64,000 bases of DNA from Chloroflexota bacterium (GCA_016875875.1 VGOP01000001.1:62001-126000), one strand, 5' to 3'; counted from the stretch's first letter, positions 35,441-45,066 are shown. Numbers and translations: made by a program. Notes: generated by a model not told the origin, from the letters alone.

Positions 35441-36508
35441 ATGGAGAACGCTAAACCGAAGATTGGCTGGCTTTGTGCTTTTGCCCCGGAGGAGATAGCT
35501 ATGGCTGCCGGTCTTTTTCCCATGCGGCTCAGCGGAGGTGGTGAATCAGCCGCGGTGGCTGATGCCTATATATATTCCAACTTATGTCCTTACGTTAAAA
35601 GCATTTTAGCACTTGGGCTTAATGGTGAAACTAAGCATCTAGATGGGCTGGTCTTTGTCAGGTCGTGTGATGGCATGCACCGCTTGTATGATGTGTGGAG
35701 GTCATATGTCGGCACTCGCTTTGCCTATATGCTGGAGGTGCCTAAGAACCAGGACGAGGCTGCTGTAGAATATTTTGCTGGCCAGTTACGCAAGTTTGCA
35801 CGTGCCCTGGAGCAGGAATTCGGGAAAGAAATAACGTTGGAGTCGCTTAACAAGGCTATCAAGACAACTAACCAGATGCGCACGCAGATGCAACACATTT
35901 ATCAGCTTCAGCGCAAGCTACCGCTGCCTCTATCCGGGAGTGAGGTATTCCAGCTTGGACTTGAGGGACTGAGTATGGACAAGAAGTCCTTTATTGCAAA
36001 GTTGAAGAAGTATTATAGTGATGCTAGAAGTTTGGCAAAACAACGTGGGAAAGAAAGTAAAGCCCGTGTGCTTGTCAGTGGCAATGTGATAGACCGTCCT
36101 GACCTATTTAATATCATCGAAGCTGCTGGAGCCGACGTAGCTGCTGCTGATTTATGTACTGCTCTGCGCTATTTCGGGCACCTGGTGGATGAAGACAGCG
36201 GCGACCCATATCTGGCTCTGGCACACGGGTATCTTAGTAAACTCCGCTGTGCCCGCATGACTGGCCTGAATGAGCGCCTTACCGAAATAAGGGAGCTGGT
36301 AGATGCTTATGCGGTTGATGGTGTTGTCTACACCTCGGTCAAGTTTTGTGACCAGCATCTAGCTGATGCGCCATACTTTGTGGAAAAATTGAAAGATGAA
36401 GGAGTGGCGGTGCTGTTTTTGGAAAACGACTATACGTGGGGGACCCGTGGTCAGCTCACGACCAGGGTGGAGGCCTTTGTCGAAATGCTGGACAGCCGAA
36501 GGAGGTAA
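35441..36508 (+). CDS. 2-hydroxyacyl-CoA dehydratase / benzoyl-CoA reductase-type subunit (HgdB family), smaller
   Basis: The 355 aa protein belongs to the 2-hydroxyglutaryl-CoA dehydratase D-component family. Conserved cysteines lie in G-W-L-C-A-F-A-P-E-E near the start (C12), S-N-L-C-P-Y-V-K near 50 and V-R-S-C-D-G-M near 78; these normally hold a 4Fe-4S cluster. The E-x-x-x-A-A-G-L-F-P-x-R-L motif matches the family. GGAGG lies 8 nt before ATG. It is followed at once by its likely partner. No ATP-dependent activator (HgdC/BcrD type) is in the window, so one must act from elsewhere. Confidence 0.87.
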   Translation: MENAKPKIGWLCAFAPEEIAMAAGLFPMRLSGGGESAAVADAYIYSNLCPYVKSILALGLNGETKHLDGLVFVRSCDGMHRLYDVWRSYVGTRFAYMLEVPKNQDEAAVEYFAGQLRKFARALEQEFGKEITLESLNKAIKTTNQMRTQMQHIYQLQRKLPLPLSGSEVFQLGLEGLSMDKKSFIAKLKKYYSDARSLAKQRGKESKARVLVSGNVIDRPDLFNIIEAAGADVAAADLCTALRYFGHLVDEDSGDPYLALAHGYLSKLRCARMTGLNERLTEIRELVDAYAVDGVVYTSVKFCDQHLADAPYFVEKLKDEGVAVLFLENDYTWGTRGQLTTRVEAFVEMLDSRRR

Positions 36509-36512
36509 AAAT

Positions 36513-37724
36513 ATGCTCAAGAGTTTCTATGAAGGAATGAAGAAATCGGCGGAGGAAGAGTGCCAGAAGAGGCCCCGTGCCTGGTTGATGTATGTCATAC
36601 AAATGACATCAACCTTGCTCAAAGCTTTTGAGGATGATGCGAAGGTGGTGTGGACCACCTACTACTCGTTCCCAATGGAGCTTTTGGCAGCTTTTGATGT
36701 TGTTCCCTTTGACTTTGAAATCGGCTGCAATCTCCTCCCCGGTGTTGACCCTAAGGGCTGTGTTGACATCATGACTAAAGCTGAGGACAGGGGTTATTCT
36801 ATCGACCTCTGTTCTTTTCATCGCCTGGCGCTAGGCAGCTATTTCCTGGGCTATTTTCCCAAAGCCGACCTTTTGCTTACCACCTCACACTTCTGCGACG
36901 GTAAGACTAAAGCTAACCAAATTTTTGCCCAGTATTATGGTAAAGAGGCCATGATGCTCGATGTCCCCAATGAGCTCAGCAAGGAATCAGTGGCCTATGT
37001 CTCTAATCAGCTACAAGGTATTGCTCACAAACTCGAAGAGGTGAGTGGTCACAAACTTGATTTTGACCGGCTGCAAGAGTGTGTTAGAGCCTCGAACCGC
37101 GCGCGTATTGCCTACGGGCGGCTTGGTGAACTGTGGAAAACAAAACCATTCCCCTGGGATGGTTCCCGGCTATGCAACCTCTCCATTATCGGAAACATGT
37201 TCTCGGGAACGCCATTCCAGGAGCAGCTTTACCTGAAGATAATCGAGGAATGCCAACAGAGGATGGCGGAAGGCAAGGTGGCACCAGAGGAGTTCCGTGT
37301 GCTCTGGCTGGCCTGGTTTCCGGCACAGCGTACAAACATCAACGAAATCTTCCGCAAAAACAAAGTGAGCATTGTAATGTCTGAACTGGCCAGAGTGTAC
37401 TGGGATGAGCTTGATGAGGCAAATCCTTTCGAGGGAATGGCACTGCGGTGTCTGAAGAATCCCTATGTAGGTTCCATTGAGCAGCGGCTGAATGGTGTGC
37501 TTCAACTAGTGGACGAATATGATGTTAATGGCGCGATTCATTTCTCTACCACTGCCTGTCGCCATGCCAATGCTTCTGTCCGTGTGATCAATGATGCTCT
37601 GATTTCGAGAGGTATCCCCTTCCTTGACCTAGATGGTGACATGAGTGACATGCGGGGGTACTCGGCAGAAAGAACACGCTCTTTTCTGGAGACTTTTATC
37701 GAGGTGATGGCGGCGAGGAAGTAA
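36513..37724 (+). CDS. 2-hydroxyacyl-CoA dehydratase / benzoyl-CoA reductase-type subunit (HgdB family), larger
   Basis: A 403 aa protein of the same family, starting at 36513 after a GGAGG 5 nt upstream and only 4 bp after its partner's stop. Features include V-W-T-T-Y-Y-S-F-P-M-E-L-L-A-A-F-D-V near residue 47, C-S-F-H-R near 105 and H-F-S-T-T-A-C-R-H-A-N near 345. The two subunits would form the heterodimer that dehydrates (R)-2-hydroxyacyl-CoA or reduces an aryl-CoA. The substrate is not fixed by sequence. Confidence 0.87.
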   Translation: MLKSFYEGMKKSAEEECQKRPRAWLMYVIQMTSTLLKAFEDDAKVVWTTYYSFPMELLAAFDVVPFDFEIGCNLLPGVDPKGCVDIMTKAEDRGYSIDLCSFHRLALGSYFLGYFPKADLLLTTSHFCDGKTKANQIFAQYYGKEAMMLDVPNELSKESVAYVSNQLQGIAHKLEEVSGHKLDFDRLQECVRASNRARIAYGRLGELWKTKPFPWDGSRLCNLSIIGNMFSGTPFQEQLYLKIIEECQQRMAEGKVAPEEFRVLWLAWFPAQRTNINEIFRKNKVSIVMSELARVYWDELDEANPFEGMALRCLKNPYVGSIEQRLNGVLQLVDEYDVNGAIHFSTTACRHANASVRVINDALISRGIPFLDLDGDMSDMRGYSAERTRSFLETFIEVMAARK

Positions 37725-37879
37725 GGCGAGTAGCCGTTGAAGAACGCGCTCACTTCTCCCTTTTGTTCTAGTCCAAAAGGCTACTTGATTACACCTGGAA
37801 TGTTTTCTTTAGCTTTAATCACTCTGAGGCAACCTTTGACTAGAGCTATAGCTTAAAAAGTGCTATAGTTATTTCATTT

Positions 37880-39085
37880 ATGGAGTCTAGTTTTAAGGTT
37901 ATTGCTTCAGGTAGTGTTACCTCTCCACAAGGCTTTCTGGCTGGGGCAGTTAAAGCAAACATAAAGAGCCGAGAGAAACTGGACTTGGCTATATTGTGCT
38001 CCGAGAAGCCGTGTGTAGCTGCTGGTGTCTTTACTACTAATGCCATTAAAGCAGCGCCGGTAACTCTTTCTCAGAAGCATTTAAAAGCCAGGAAGGCTCA
38101 GGCGGTTGTGATTAATTCAGGCTGTGCCAACGCCTGCACTGGCGATTCGGGCATGGCCGATGCTGTTGAGATGACACGGTCAGTGGCTGAGAAGCTGGGG
38201 CTGTCAACGGAGGATGTTTTGGTTGCCAGTACTGGCGTGATTGGGGTACCACTGCCTGTGGAGCGAATCCGAGCGGGTATTAGCCAGATTGCCCTCACGA
38301 GGGATGGGGGGCATGAGCTAGCCAGGGCGATGATGACCACTGATACTTTTCCTAAAGAGACGGCTATATCCGTTGAATCGGGGTTAGGTAGCTTCACCAT
38401 TGGTGGTGTAGCGAAAGGGGCGGGGATGATACATCCCAATATGGCTACCATGCTTTGCTTTCTGACTACTGATGCGACTGTGGATGCTCGTTTCCTGCAA
38501 TCGGCGTTGCAAAAAGCAGTGGATGTTTCATTTAATATGATTACGGTTGATGGCGATACCAGCCCCAGCGACACTGTGGTGATTTTGGCTAATGGTTTGG
38601 CTAAAACGGAGACTATAAACGAAGGTAACGGCGAACTCTTTCAAAAAGCTTTAGACAAGGTTTGTCTTTATCTGGCTAAATGTGTGGCTCGAGATGGTGA
38701 AGGTGCCACCAAGCTCATAGAGGTTAATGTAGATGGTGCCCTCGACGAAGCGCAAGCCCGCTTGGCAGCTCGTATCGTAGCTAGCTCGCCACTGGTTAAG
38801 GCGGCTATTCATGGCAATGACCCTAATTGGGGGCGTGTTGTGGCAGCACTCGGACGTAGTGGAGCAAAAGTAAATGAGAGGAAGTTAGATGTTTATTTGA
38901 ATGACTTTTGTGTCATGAAACAAGGTTCCCCTGTGCCTTTTGACAAGCAGGAGGTGAGCACTAGTTTAGCTGGTAAGGAAGTATTGATGAAATTGTGCCT
39001 TAACCTCGGTGAGGGTAAAGCTGTGGCGTGGGGGTGCGACCTATCTGAAGAATATGTTACTATAAATAGCGATTATACAAGTTAG
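37880..39085 (+). CDS. argJ: Bifunctional ornithine acetyltransferase / N-acetylglutamate synthase
   Basis: Recycles the acetyl group from N-acetylornithine to glutamate. The 401 aa precursor has the autocleavage site before T190 in K-G-A-G-M-I-H-P-N-M-A-T-M-L; the new N-terminal threonine is the nucleophile. It begins the arginine run argJ-argB-argD. A TATAGT hexamer 11 bp before the ATG and the lack of a Shine-Dalgarno suggest a leaderless mRNA. argC, often next to argJ, is not here. Confidence 0.95.
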   Translation: MESSFKVIASGSVTSPQGFLAGAVKANIKSREKLDLAILCSEKPCVAAGVFTTNAIKAAPVTLSQKHLKARKAQAVVINSGCANACTGDSGMADAVEMTRSVAEKLGLSTEDVLVASTGVIGVPLPVERIRAGISQIALTRDGGHELARAMMTTDTFPKETAISVESGLGSFTIGGVAKGAGMIHPNMATMLCFLTTDATVDARFLQSALQKAVDVSFNMITVDGDTSPSDTVVILANGLAKTETINEGNGELFQKALDKVCLYLAKCVARDGEGATKLIEVNVDGALDEAQARLAARIVASSPLVKAAIHGNDPNWGRVVAALGRSGAKVNERKLDVYLNDFCVMKQGSPVPFDKQEVSTSLAGKEVLMKLCLNLGEGKAVAWGCDLSEEYVTINSDYTS

Positions 39086-39108
39086 TTACTAGTGCGAGAT
39101 ACGAACGA

Positions 39109-39888
39109 ATGAACCCCCTGGCTATCAAGATTGGTGGCAGCACTTTTGGCAGCACTGATACCACGGTTGAAGACCTAGTGACGCTGCAGAAAAAAGGCGT
39201 GCCATTGGTAGTGATTCACGGTGGTGCTAATGCCGTGTCTGGCTGGCTGGCGCGATTGGGCGTACCCACCAACTTTGTTCGCGGCTTGAGGATAACTGAT
39301 TTAGAGACATTGAGGGTGGTTACCGCGGTACTGGCCGGCTTGGTCAACAAGGAGCTGGTATCAGCCATCTGGAGATTAGGTGGTAAAGCCGTAGGCCTGA
39401 GCGGTGCTGATGGCGGCTTAATTTTGGCGAAAAACAAAACACCGGAGCTAGGATATACCGGGGAAGAACTGAAAGTTAACGTCGCTGTAGTAGAGATATT
39501 ACTGAAGGCTGGCTATATACCGGTCATAGCACCGGTAAGCCTTGGCTTGCTGGAAGGCTCGGATATTGATACTAATTTACTTAATGTTAATGGTGATACT
39601 GCCGCCGGTGAAATTGCTGCTGCTCTGAAGGCGGAAAAACTTATTTTTCTCACCGATGTCATGGGCCTTTATGATAGCTCCAAGAATCTCATCCGCAAAT
39701 TAAGCCCACAGGATGCCAAGGAATTGGTTGTCTCCGGTGTGGCTTCGGGTGGGATGGTTGCCAAAATTGAGGCTTGTCTCCTAGCCCTGGCTAAGATACC
39801 GATAACTCGAATTATTGATGGCAGGATACCTCACGCTTTGCTCGATGAGGTTGAAGGCAAAGGTGATGGCACTACAATAGGTTGGTGA
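39109..39888 (+). CDS. argB: Acetylglutamate kinase
   Basis: Phosphorylates N-acetylglutamate. The 259 aa amino-acid-kinase fold has I-K-I-G-G-S near the start, V-V-I-H-G-G-A-N near residue 45, N-V-N-G-D-T-A-A-G near 160 and G-G-M-V-A-K-I-E near 210. It lacks the N-terminal extension of arginine-sensitive forms. It lies 23 bp after argJ and 1 bp before argD. The annotation could overlap with LysZ-type kinases, but argJ and argD on both sides support the arginine pathway. Confidence 0.92.
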   Translation: MNPLAIKIGGSTFGSTDTTVEDLVTLQKKGVPLVVIHGGANAVSGWLARLGVPTNFVRGLRITDLETLRVVTAVLAGLVNKELVSAIWRLGGKAVGLSGADGGLILAKNKTPELGYTGEELKVNVAVVEILLKAGYIPVIAPVSLGLLEGSDIDTNLLNVNGDTAAGEIAAALKAEKLIFLTDVMGLYDSSKNLIRKLSPQDAKELVVSGVASGGMVAKIEACLLALAKIPITRIIDGRIPHALLDEVEGKGDGTTIGW

Positions 39889-39889
39889 A

Positions 39890-41074
39890 ATGGAAAACTG
39901 GCAGGAACTAGAACAGAAATTGTTCATGCGGACAATCAAACGCTTGCCGGTCACCCTGGTTCGAGGTAAAGGCGCTCGAGTTTGGGATGCCGAGGGCAAG
40001 GAGTACCTTGATTTTGTTGCCGGCGCGGCGGTTAACAGTTTGGGGCATTGCCATCCGGTGATTGTCAAGGCATTGACGGAGCAGGCTCAAACTCTTATTC
40101 ATACATCAAATCTGTTCTACACTGTTCCCCAAGTACAACTGGCCAAATTATTGGTTGATAATAGTTGCCTTGACCGGGTTTTCTTTTGTAACAGTGGTGC
40201 TGAGGCTAATGAGGGGGCTATAAAATTAGCCCGCAGGTATGGCAAGATTCGACTTAACGGAGCTTATGAGATTATCACTACTTATGGCTCCTTTCATGGC
40301 CGGACTTTAGCTACTGTGGCAGCCACAGGGCAGGACAAGTTTCAGCAACCTTATATTCCCCTCCCAGATGGCTTTATTCATGTAAATTACGATGACATCG
40401 AGGCGATCAAAGCCGCGACCACTCATCGAACTTGCGCTGTGATGGTGGAACCTATTCAGGGTGAAGGTGGGGTTAATGTGCCTGATGATAACTATCTTGG
40501 GAAGATACGAGCTTGGTGTGACGAGAAAGGCATTCTGCTCATTCTGGATGAGATTCAAACCGGTATTGGCCGAATAGGAAGCCTATTCGGTTATGAGCAA
40601 TATGGAGTTGAACCGGATATAATGACATTGGCCAAGGGATTAGGTGGTGGCGTGCCCATCGGGGCTTTCTTGGCTAAGGAAAGTGCCTCGGTCTTTGCTC
40701 CCGGTGAACATGGCTCTACTTTCGGCGGCAATCCTTTAGCTTGTGCTGCTGGACTGGCAACGCTGAAGTTTATCATCGATAATGACATACCGGGTAAGGT
40801 TAAAAAACTGGGGCAGTATTTTATAACCAGCCTGGAAAAGATGAAAGCCAAATTCGGTTTTATTGTTGAGATAAGAGGTCGTGGATTGTTATTGGCTTTG
40901 GGCTTTACTGATAATATAGCTGAAGAGCTGGTGCTGGCTTGTCTAAAAGAAGGCTTGCTGGTTAATCCGGTCAAGCCAGACGCCTTACGGTTTATGCCAC
41001 CGCTTATTATTACTAAGGGAGATATAGACGAGGCACTGAGCATTTTAGAAAGAGTTTTTAGTCGCAGGTCATAG
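39890..41074 (+). CDS. argD: Acetylornithine aminotransferase
   Basis: PLP enzyme (394 aa, class III aminotransferase) that makes N-acetylornithine. It has N-S-G-A-E-A-N-E-G-A-I-K near residue 100, S-F-H-G-R-T near 133, I-L-D-E-I-Q-T-G near 216 and the PLP lysine in T-L-A-K-G-L-G-G-G near 246. It ends 2 bp before the argG remnant, as in an intact argJBDGH operon. Catabolic ornithine transaminases look similar; position favours biosynthesis. Confidence 0.93.
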   Translation: MENWQELEQKLFMRTIKRLPVTLVRGKGARVWDAEGKEYLDFVAGAAVNSLGHCHPVIVKALTEQAQTLIHTSNLFYTVPQVQLAKLLVDNSCLDRVFFCNSGAEANEGAIKLARRYGKIRLNGAYEIITTYGSFHGRTLATVAATGQDKFQQPYIPLPDGFIHVNYDDIEAIKAATTHRTCAVMVEPIQGEGGVNVPDDNYLGKIRAWCDEKGILLILDEIQTGIGRIGSLFGYEQYGVEPDIMTLAKGLGGGVPIGAFLAKESASVFAPGEHGSTFGGNPLACAAGLATLKFIIDNDIPGKVKKLGQYFITSLEKMKAKFGFIVEIRGRGLLLALGFTDNIAEELVLACLKEGLLVNPVKPDALRFMPPLIITKGDIDEALSILERVFSRRS

Positions 41075-41076
41075 GA

Positions 41077-41275
41077 ATGGCAAATAAAGTAGTACCGGCA
41101 TATAGTGGCGGTTTGGATACTTCAGCAGCTATAAAATGGCTAGTAGATAAGAACAAGATGAAGGTTATGGCGCTTACCGCAGATATAGGAGGTGTTGGCG
41201 AATTCACGGCTATGCAGCAAAAGGCGTTGAAGATAGGAGTGGTCAAGGCATTAACGCCTGACGCAAGAAAAAATT
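41077..41275 (+). pseudogene. argG: 5' remnant of argininosuccinate synthase
   Basis: The first ~66 codons match the ArgG N-terminus: K-V-V-x-A-Y-S-G-G-L-D-T-S (the pyrophosphate loop), A-I-K-W-L, M-A-L-T-A-D-I-G and Q-K-A-L-K-I-G-V-V-K-A...D-A-R-K-N-F. After about 41275 the similarity stops and the frame closes at 41307, whereas ArgG is about 400 aa. The loop has P where leucine is usual before A-Y-S-G-G, a sign of drift. The C-terminal end of argG is found 13 kb downstream at 54520-54707. Confidence 0.88.
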
Positions 41276-41362
41276 TTGGGCTATGCGAAAGGTTTGCTCG
41301 AGCTTAAGCCAGCAGGTTGTTCTATAGTTTTCATGCCAAATAGATAAGGGAGGAGTTAAAAA

Positions 41363-42364
41363 ATGGCTTACAACCTTAGAAACAGGAGCTTCTTAAAATT
41401 ACTGGATTTCTCGCCGCAAGAAATCCGATTTCTGCTGGATCTTTCCGCGGAACTGAAAAGAGCTAAGTATGCGGGAACCGAGCAGCCGAGGTTGGTCGGA
41501 AAGAATATCGTTTTGATTTTCGAAAAGGCTTCCACAAGAACCAGGTGTGCTTTTGAAACAGCCGCCTATGACCAGGGGGCAAGGGTAACATACCTGGACC
41601 CGGCGAGTTCGCAATTAGGGAAGAAGGAATCCTTGAAAGACACAGCCCGCGTGCTGGGCAGGATGTACGATGGGATTGAGTACCGCGGATTCGGACAGGA
41701 AATCGTAGAGACACTTGCCGAATATTCAAACGTCCCTGTTTGGAATGGCCTTACCAACGAGTTTCATCCCACCCAGGTATTGGCGGACATTCTTACCATA
41801 ATGGAGCATACCGACAAACCTTTAAGCCAGGTAAAGCTGGCATATCTAGGAGACGCCAGGTTCAATATGGGAAACTCGCTCCTCGTTGGCTCAGCGAAAA
41901 TGGGAATGGATTTCCGCTGCGTTGCTCCGAAGAGTCTGCAGCCTAACAAAGAGCTGGTGCGAAAGGCGGAGGAAATAGCCAAAGAGACAGGTGCCCGCAT
42001 AAAGGTAACGGACAACCTGCAAGAGGGGGTAAAGGATTGCGATTTTCTTTACACTGATGTCTGGGTCTCCATGGGTGAACCAGCCGAAGTCTGGAAAGAA
42101 AGGATAGAGCTTCTAAAACCGTACCAGGTAAATAAAGAATTGCTAAAAATTACGGGCAACCCGAGAGTAAAGTTCATGCACTGCCTCCCCTCATTTCATA
42201 ATCGGGAGACGACCGTCGGCGAGGATATCTACAAGAAGTTCGGTCTGGAGAGCATGGAAGTCACCGAGGAGGTTTTCGAATCGGAGGCATCCATAGTATT
42301 CGACGAGGCTGAAAACAGACTTCACACCATAAAGGCGGTAATGGTAGCAACGCTAGGGTCATAG
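41363..42364 (+). CDS. argF: Ornithine carbamoyltransferase
   Basis: A 333 aa carbamoyltransferase with the carbamoyl-phosphate motif S-T-R-T-R near residue 57, H-P-T-Q near 135 and the ornithine motif H-C-L-P-S-F-H near 272, followed by G-E-D-I. It can form citrulline or, with carbamate kinase, cleave it phosphorolytically. It is the first gene of the block inserted in argG and has its own GGGAGGAG 6 nt before ATG. The presence of arcC in the block and the loss of argG and argH favour a catabolic (ArcB-like) role, though sequence alone cannot decide direction. Confidence 0.92.
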   Translation: MAYNLRNRSFLKLLDFSPQEIRFLLDLSAELKRAKYAGTEQPRLVGKNIVLIFEKASTRTRCAFETAAYDQGARVTYLDPASSQLGKKESLKDTARVLGRMYDGIEYRGFGQEIVETLAEYSNVPVWNGLTNEFHPTQVLADILTIMEHTDKPLSQVKLAYLGDARFNMGNSLLVGSAKMGMDFRCVAPKSLQPNKELVRKAEEIAKETGARIKVTDNLQEGVKDCDFLYTDVWVSMGEPAEVWKERIELLKPYQVNKELLKITGNPRVKFMHCLPSFHNRETTVGEDIYKKFGLESMEVTEEVFESEASIVFDEAENRLHTIKAVMVATLGS

Positions 42365-42390
42365 TTGGCGAAAGCCAATTTGCACTGAAT

Positions 42391-43371
42391 CTATATTTTT
42401 TGATTCTGCCAAACTTTGGCGAGTATAGCCATTCGAACTGGAACACCATATCCTGCCTGTTCAAGCATTTTTACCCGCGGTAGGTTTTCTATTTCTTGAC
42501 GAATTTCTTGTTCCTCTTCATCAACTGGCATGGGATGGCAGAAAAAGGTTCCTTTTTGCTCGCTCATTTTATAGACTTCGTCAGTCACGGCAAAGTTATC
42601 TTTGTTCCGCTGGTAAGTTAGAAGGAGCTCGCTGTCTTTTATTCGATTCTTTTGGACTCGAACCACATAACAAATATCACTGTCTTGAACTACTGCTTTA
42701 ATATCTGAGGCTTCTTCAAATTCACCCCCTTTTTGAGATAAATAAGACTTCAATTCCGGTCTTATTTCTAATCCTTGGGGAGCAACAAAAAACATTTTTA
42801 CTCCCGGACATTGACTGAGCAAAACAGCCTCAGAACTAACTACTCGGGAAAACTTTAGGTCTCCAATAAAGGAGATAGTAAAATGGTCCAATCTTCCCAA
42901 GAGCTTTTGAAACGTATAAGCATCAAGTAAAGCTTGAGTAGGATGTTCGTTAGAGCCAGAGCCGGCATTAATTATCGGTACCCATGAGACTCTAGCTGCC
43001 CTCTCTGCTGCATCGTTTTCTGGATGGCGCAATACAATGATGTCTGCGTATCCTAAATGGTTTTGGGCCGCCCCGCTGATCACTTTAATGGTATGCTCCA
43101 AACTTTCGCCCTTAGCCGCCGAGGAGAACTTAGCAGCATTTTCTGTACTGATTACATTTGCTCCCAAGAGAAGGGCAGCCCTCTCAAAAGAAAAACGGGT
43201 TCTTGTGCTTTCTTCATAAAAAAGACTGCAAACAGTCACGCCCTTCAGATTCTCAAAGTTTCTTACACCTGCTTTAAATGATTGATTAAAGTTTTCAGCA
43301 TCTGTGAGCAACTCTGCAACTATCGATGGCGTGAGCTGCTCGGCCTTAATTAGATGGTGAAGCTTTTCCAT
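42391..43371 (-). CDS. Aspartate-carbamoyltransferase-like enzyme with altered substrate motif
   Basis: A 326 aa protein of the ATCase/OTCase superfamily. The carbamoyl-phosphate site is intact: S-T-R-T-R-F-S-F-E near residue 55, a lysine in A-K-G-E-S near 88, and H-P-T-Q-A-L-L-D near 145. G-D-L-K-F-S-R near 172 keeps one aspartate-binding arginine. The usual H-P-L-P-R is replaced by H-P-M-P-V-D-E-E-E (about 275), so the second aspartate-binding arginine is absent. Length and fold match PyrB, but the second substrate may be different. It is convergent with argF and no pyrI is near. Confidence 0.85.
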   Translation of the reverse strand: MEKLHHLIKAEQLTPSIVAELLTDAENFNQSFKAGVRNFENLKGVTVCSLFYEESTRTRFSFERAALLLGANVISTENAAKFSSAAKGESLEHTIKVISGAAQNHLGYADIIVLRHPENDAAERAARVSWVPIINAGSGSNEHPTQALLDAYTFQKLLGRLDHFTISFIGDLKFSRVVSSEAVLLSQCPGVKMFFVAPQGLEIRPELKSYLSQKGGEFEEASDIKAVVQDSDICYVVRVQKNRIKDSELLLTYQRNKDNFAVTDEVYKMSEQKGTFFCHPMPVDEEEQEIRQEIENLPRVKMLEQAGYGVPVRMAILAKVWQNQKI

Positions 43372-43619
43372 ATCCGCCCCCCGATTTGAATATTTGTATG
43401 ACCTAGTTTATCATATATCGCGATTTCTAGGTAGGTGAAATTCAAACTTAATCCAGCATTTATTATGCGTGCTAACTAGAGTCTCTATGAGATAGAAATG
43501 GCGACTAATCCTAGGACTTATCACCTTGTATCATCGAAGCTCCGTGTTTTTCCCTACCGTTTTAGTGCGAAAGTGGTGCTTACAAATAGGAGCCAATTTC
43601 GGGGAAGAGACTGAGCGCT

Positions 43620-44114
43620 ATGGAAAACTGCACTATCAGCAGGGCTCATGTTTCTGACGTCGAAGATATTCTGGCGTTAATCAATAGCTGCGCCACCTCT
43701 AATCTGATGCTCCCCAGAGGACCGAAGTACTTATATGAAAACATCCGTGATTTCGTTGTGGTCGAAGGTAAGGCAGAGATGGGAGAACCGAAGATTGTGG
43801 CCTGTGGAAGTCTCCACGTGCTCTGGAAAGATACTGCTGAGATACGTTCGCTTACCACACACCCAGAGTTCCGGAGACAAGGACTGGGATCAAGTATCGT
43901 TAGGTATCTGGTAGAGGATGCCAAACAGATTGGAATTGAGCAGATAATTGCCCTTACACTGATAGAAGAGTTTTTCAAGAAGCTTGGGTTTAAACCGAAG
44001 GGAAAAGAGGAGCTCCCGTCCAAGATATGGGATGAATGTAGCCGCTGCCCGAAATACTTTGAATGTGATGAGGTAGGGCTCATCCTGGAATGTACCCAAC
44101 CGCTTGAGGTCTAG
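43620..44114 (+). CDS. N-acetylglutamate synthase-like GNAT protein (short ArgA type)
   Basis: A 164 aa GNAT with M-L-P-R near residue 31, L-Y-E-N-I-R-D-F-V-V near 39, A-E-I-R-S-L-T-T-H-P-E-F-R-R-Q-G-L-G near 78 and E-F-F-K-K-L-G-F near 121. The tail K-I-W-D-E-C-S-R-C-P-K-Y-F-E-C-D-E matches short-form N-acetylglutamate synthases, including the cysteine cluster. It would make N-acetylglutamate for arginine synthesis, which is surprising beside a broken argG. It is transcribed divergently from the ATCase-like gene. Confidence 0.82.
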   Translation: MENCTISRAHVSDVEDILALINSCATSNLMLPRGPKYLYENIRDFVVVEGKAEMGEPKIVACGSLHVLWKDTAEIRSLTTHPEFRRQGLGSSIVRYLVEDAKQIGIEQIIALTLIEEFFKKLGFKPKGKEELPSKIWDECSRCPKYFECDEVGLILECTQPLEV

Positions 44115-44190
44115 TTATAGCCTCATAACTGGCCGCTTCCAATTACGTAGGAGTTTGCAAATGGCTGGAGAACTTATTGTAGTTGGTTGT

Positions 44191-44979
44191 TCAAGGGAAA
44201 AGTTCTCCTACCTCGCGAACTGAATTGAAGATATAGTCCGGAATGACAGGGGATTCCAGATCGCTTTCCCGGAACTCACCCGTCTTCACGAGTGCCGTCT
44301 TCAGCCCCGCATTTCTGGCACCCAGGATATCGGTGCTGATTCTGTCCCCTACCATAATAATTTTGTTCTTTTCCGCTATCCCCATAGTGTTAAGAGCGAT
44401 ATCGAAGACGTAGCGATTGGGCTTCCCAATATAGGTGGCTTTGATGTTAGCAGCTTCTTCCAGCATTTTCCCGTAAGCACCTACATTCAACTCGAGTTCC
44501 CCCATACTGTTGTCAACTATCTCAGGTATCATAACGATAAACTTGGCACCTCCGGAAAGCAACCGCAGTGCCTTGTTGAGATTCTGGAAATTGAAATCTT
44601 CACGACAGTCCCCAAGCACGACATATTCAGGGTTCTTGGAATCGTGGTGAAAGTCCCGGAACTCATCCAGCCCTTCTCGTTTCAGCATTATCCAGCAGGA
44701 CCCGGGGTGCAGGGTTTTCAAATACTGGGCTGTAGCAAAGGAGGCGGTTATCACCTCATCTTCATATACAGTAATCCCTTTTTTTCTCAATTTACCGGCG
44801 CATGATTTTCGGCTTTCGAGGGTGCTGTTGGAAAGAATCCGAAAGGGAATCCCTTTTTGGCGTAAAGAGTTTAACAATTCGACAGCACCGGTGTATACTT
44901 TCCCATGAAACATGAGGACACCGTGCAGGTCTAATATTACACCCTTAAACTCTGGTTTATTGAAACGTGTTCTTGACAC
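44191..44979 (-). CDS. HAD superfamily phosphatase, class IIA (NagD-like)
   Basis: A 262 aa HAD hydrolase with motif I D-L-H-G-V-L near residue 17 (first D as nucleophile), motif II S-N-S-T near 51, a lysine in I-G-K-P near 195 and motif III M-V-G-D-R-I-S-T-D near 215. The C2 cap domain between motifs II and III places it with NagD and phosphoglycolate/p-nitrophenyl phosphatases. The first motif D-L-H-G has H at the position often held by D or S, so activity may be reduced or altered. Substrate unknown. Confidence 0.85.
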   Translation of the reverse strand: MSRTRFNKPEFKGVILDLHGVLMFHGKVYTGAVELLNSLRQKGIPFRILSNSTLESRKSCAGKLRKKGITVYEDEVITASFATAQYLKTLHPGSCWIMLKREGLDEFRDFHHDSKNPEYVVLGDCREDFNFQNLNKALRLLSGGAKFIVMIPEIVDNSMGELELNVGAYGKMLEEAANIKATYIGKPNRYVFDIALNTMGIAEKNKIIMVGDRISTDILGARNAGLKTALVKTGEFRESDLESPVIPDYIFNSVREVGELFP

Positions 44980-45066
44980 CGTTAAGAAATGAATTATAAC
45001 ACATTGGCAGTCCTTTACATCTTTACCCGTAAGTGATAATTTATAATCTGTCTCAGGAGGTCGAGA

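Noticed and set aside
36396-36512. Upstream extension of the larger dehydratase-type subunit frame
   Set aside because: It overlaps the end of the smaller subunit gene; GGAGG sets the start at 36513.
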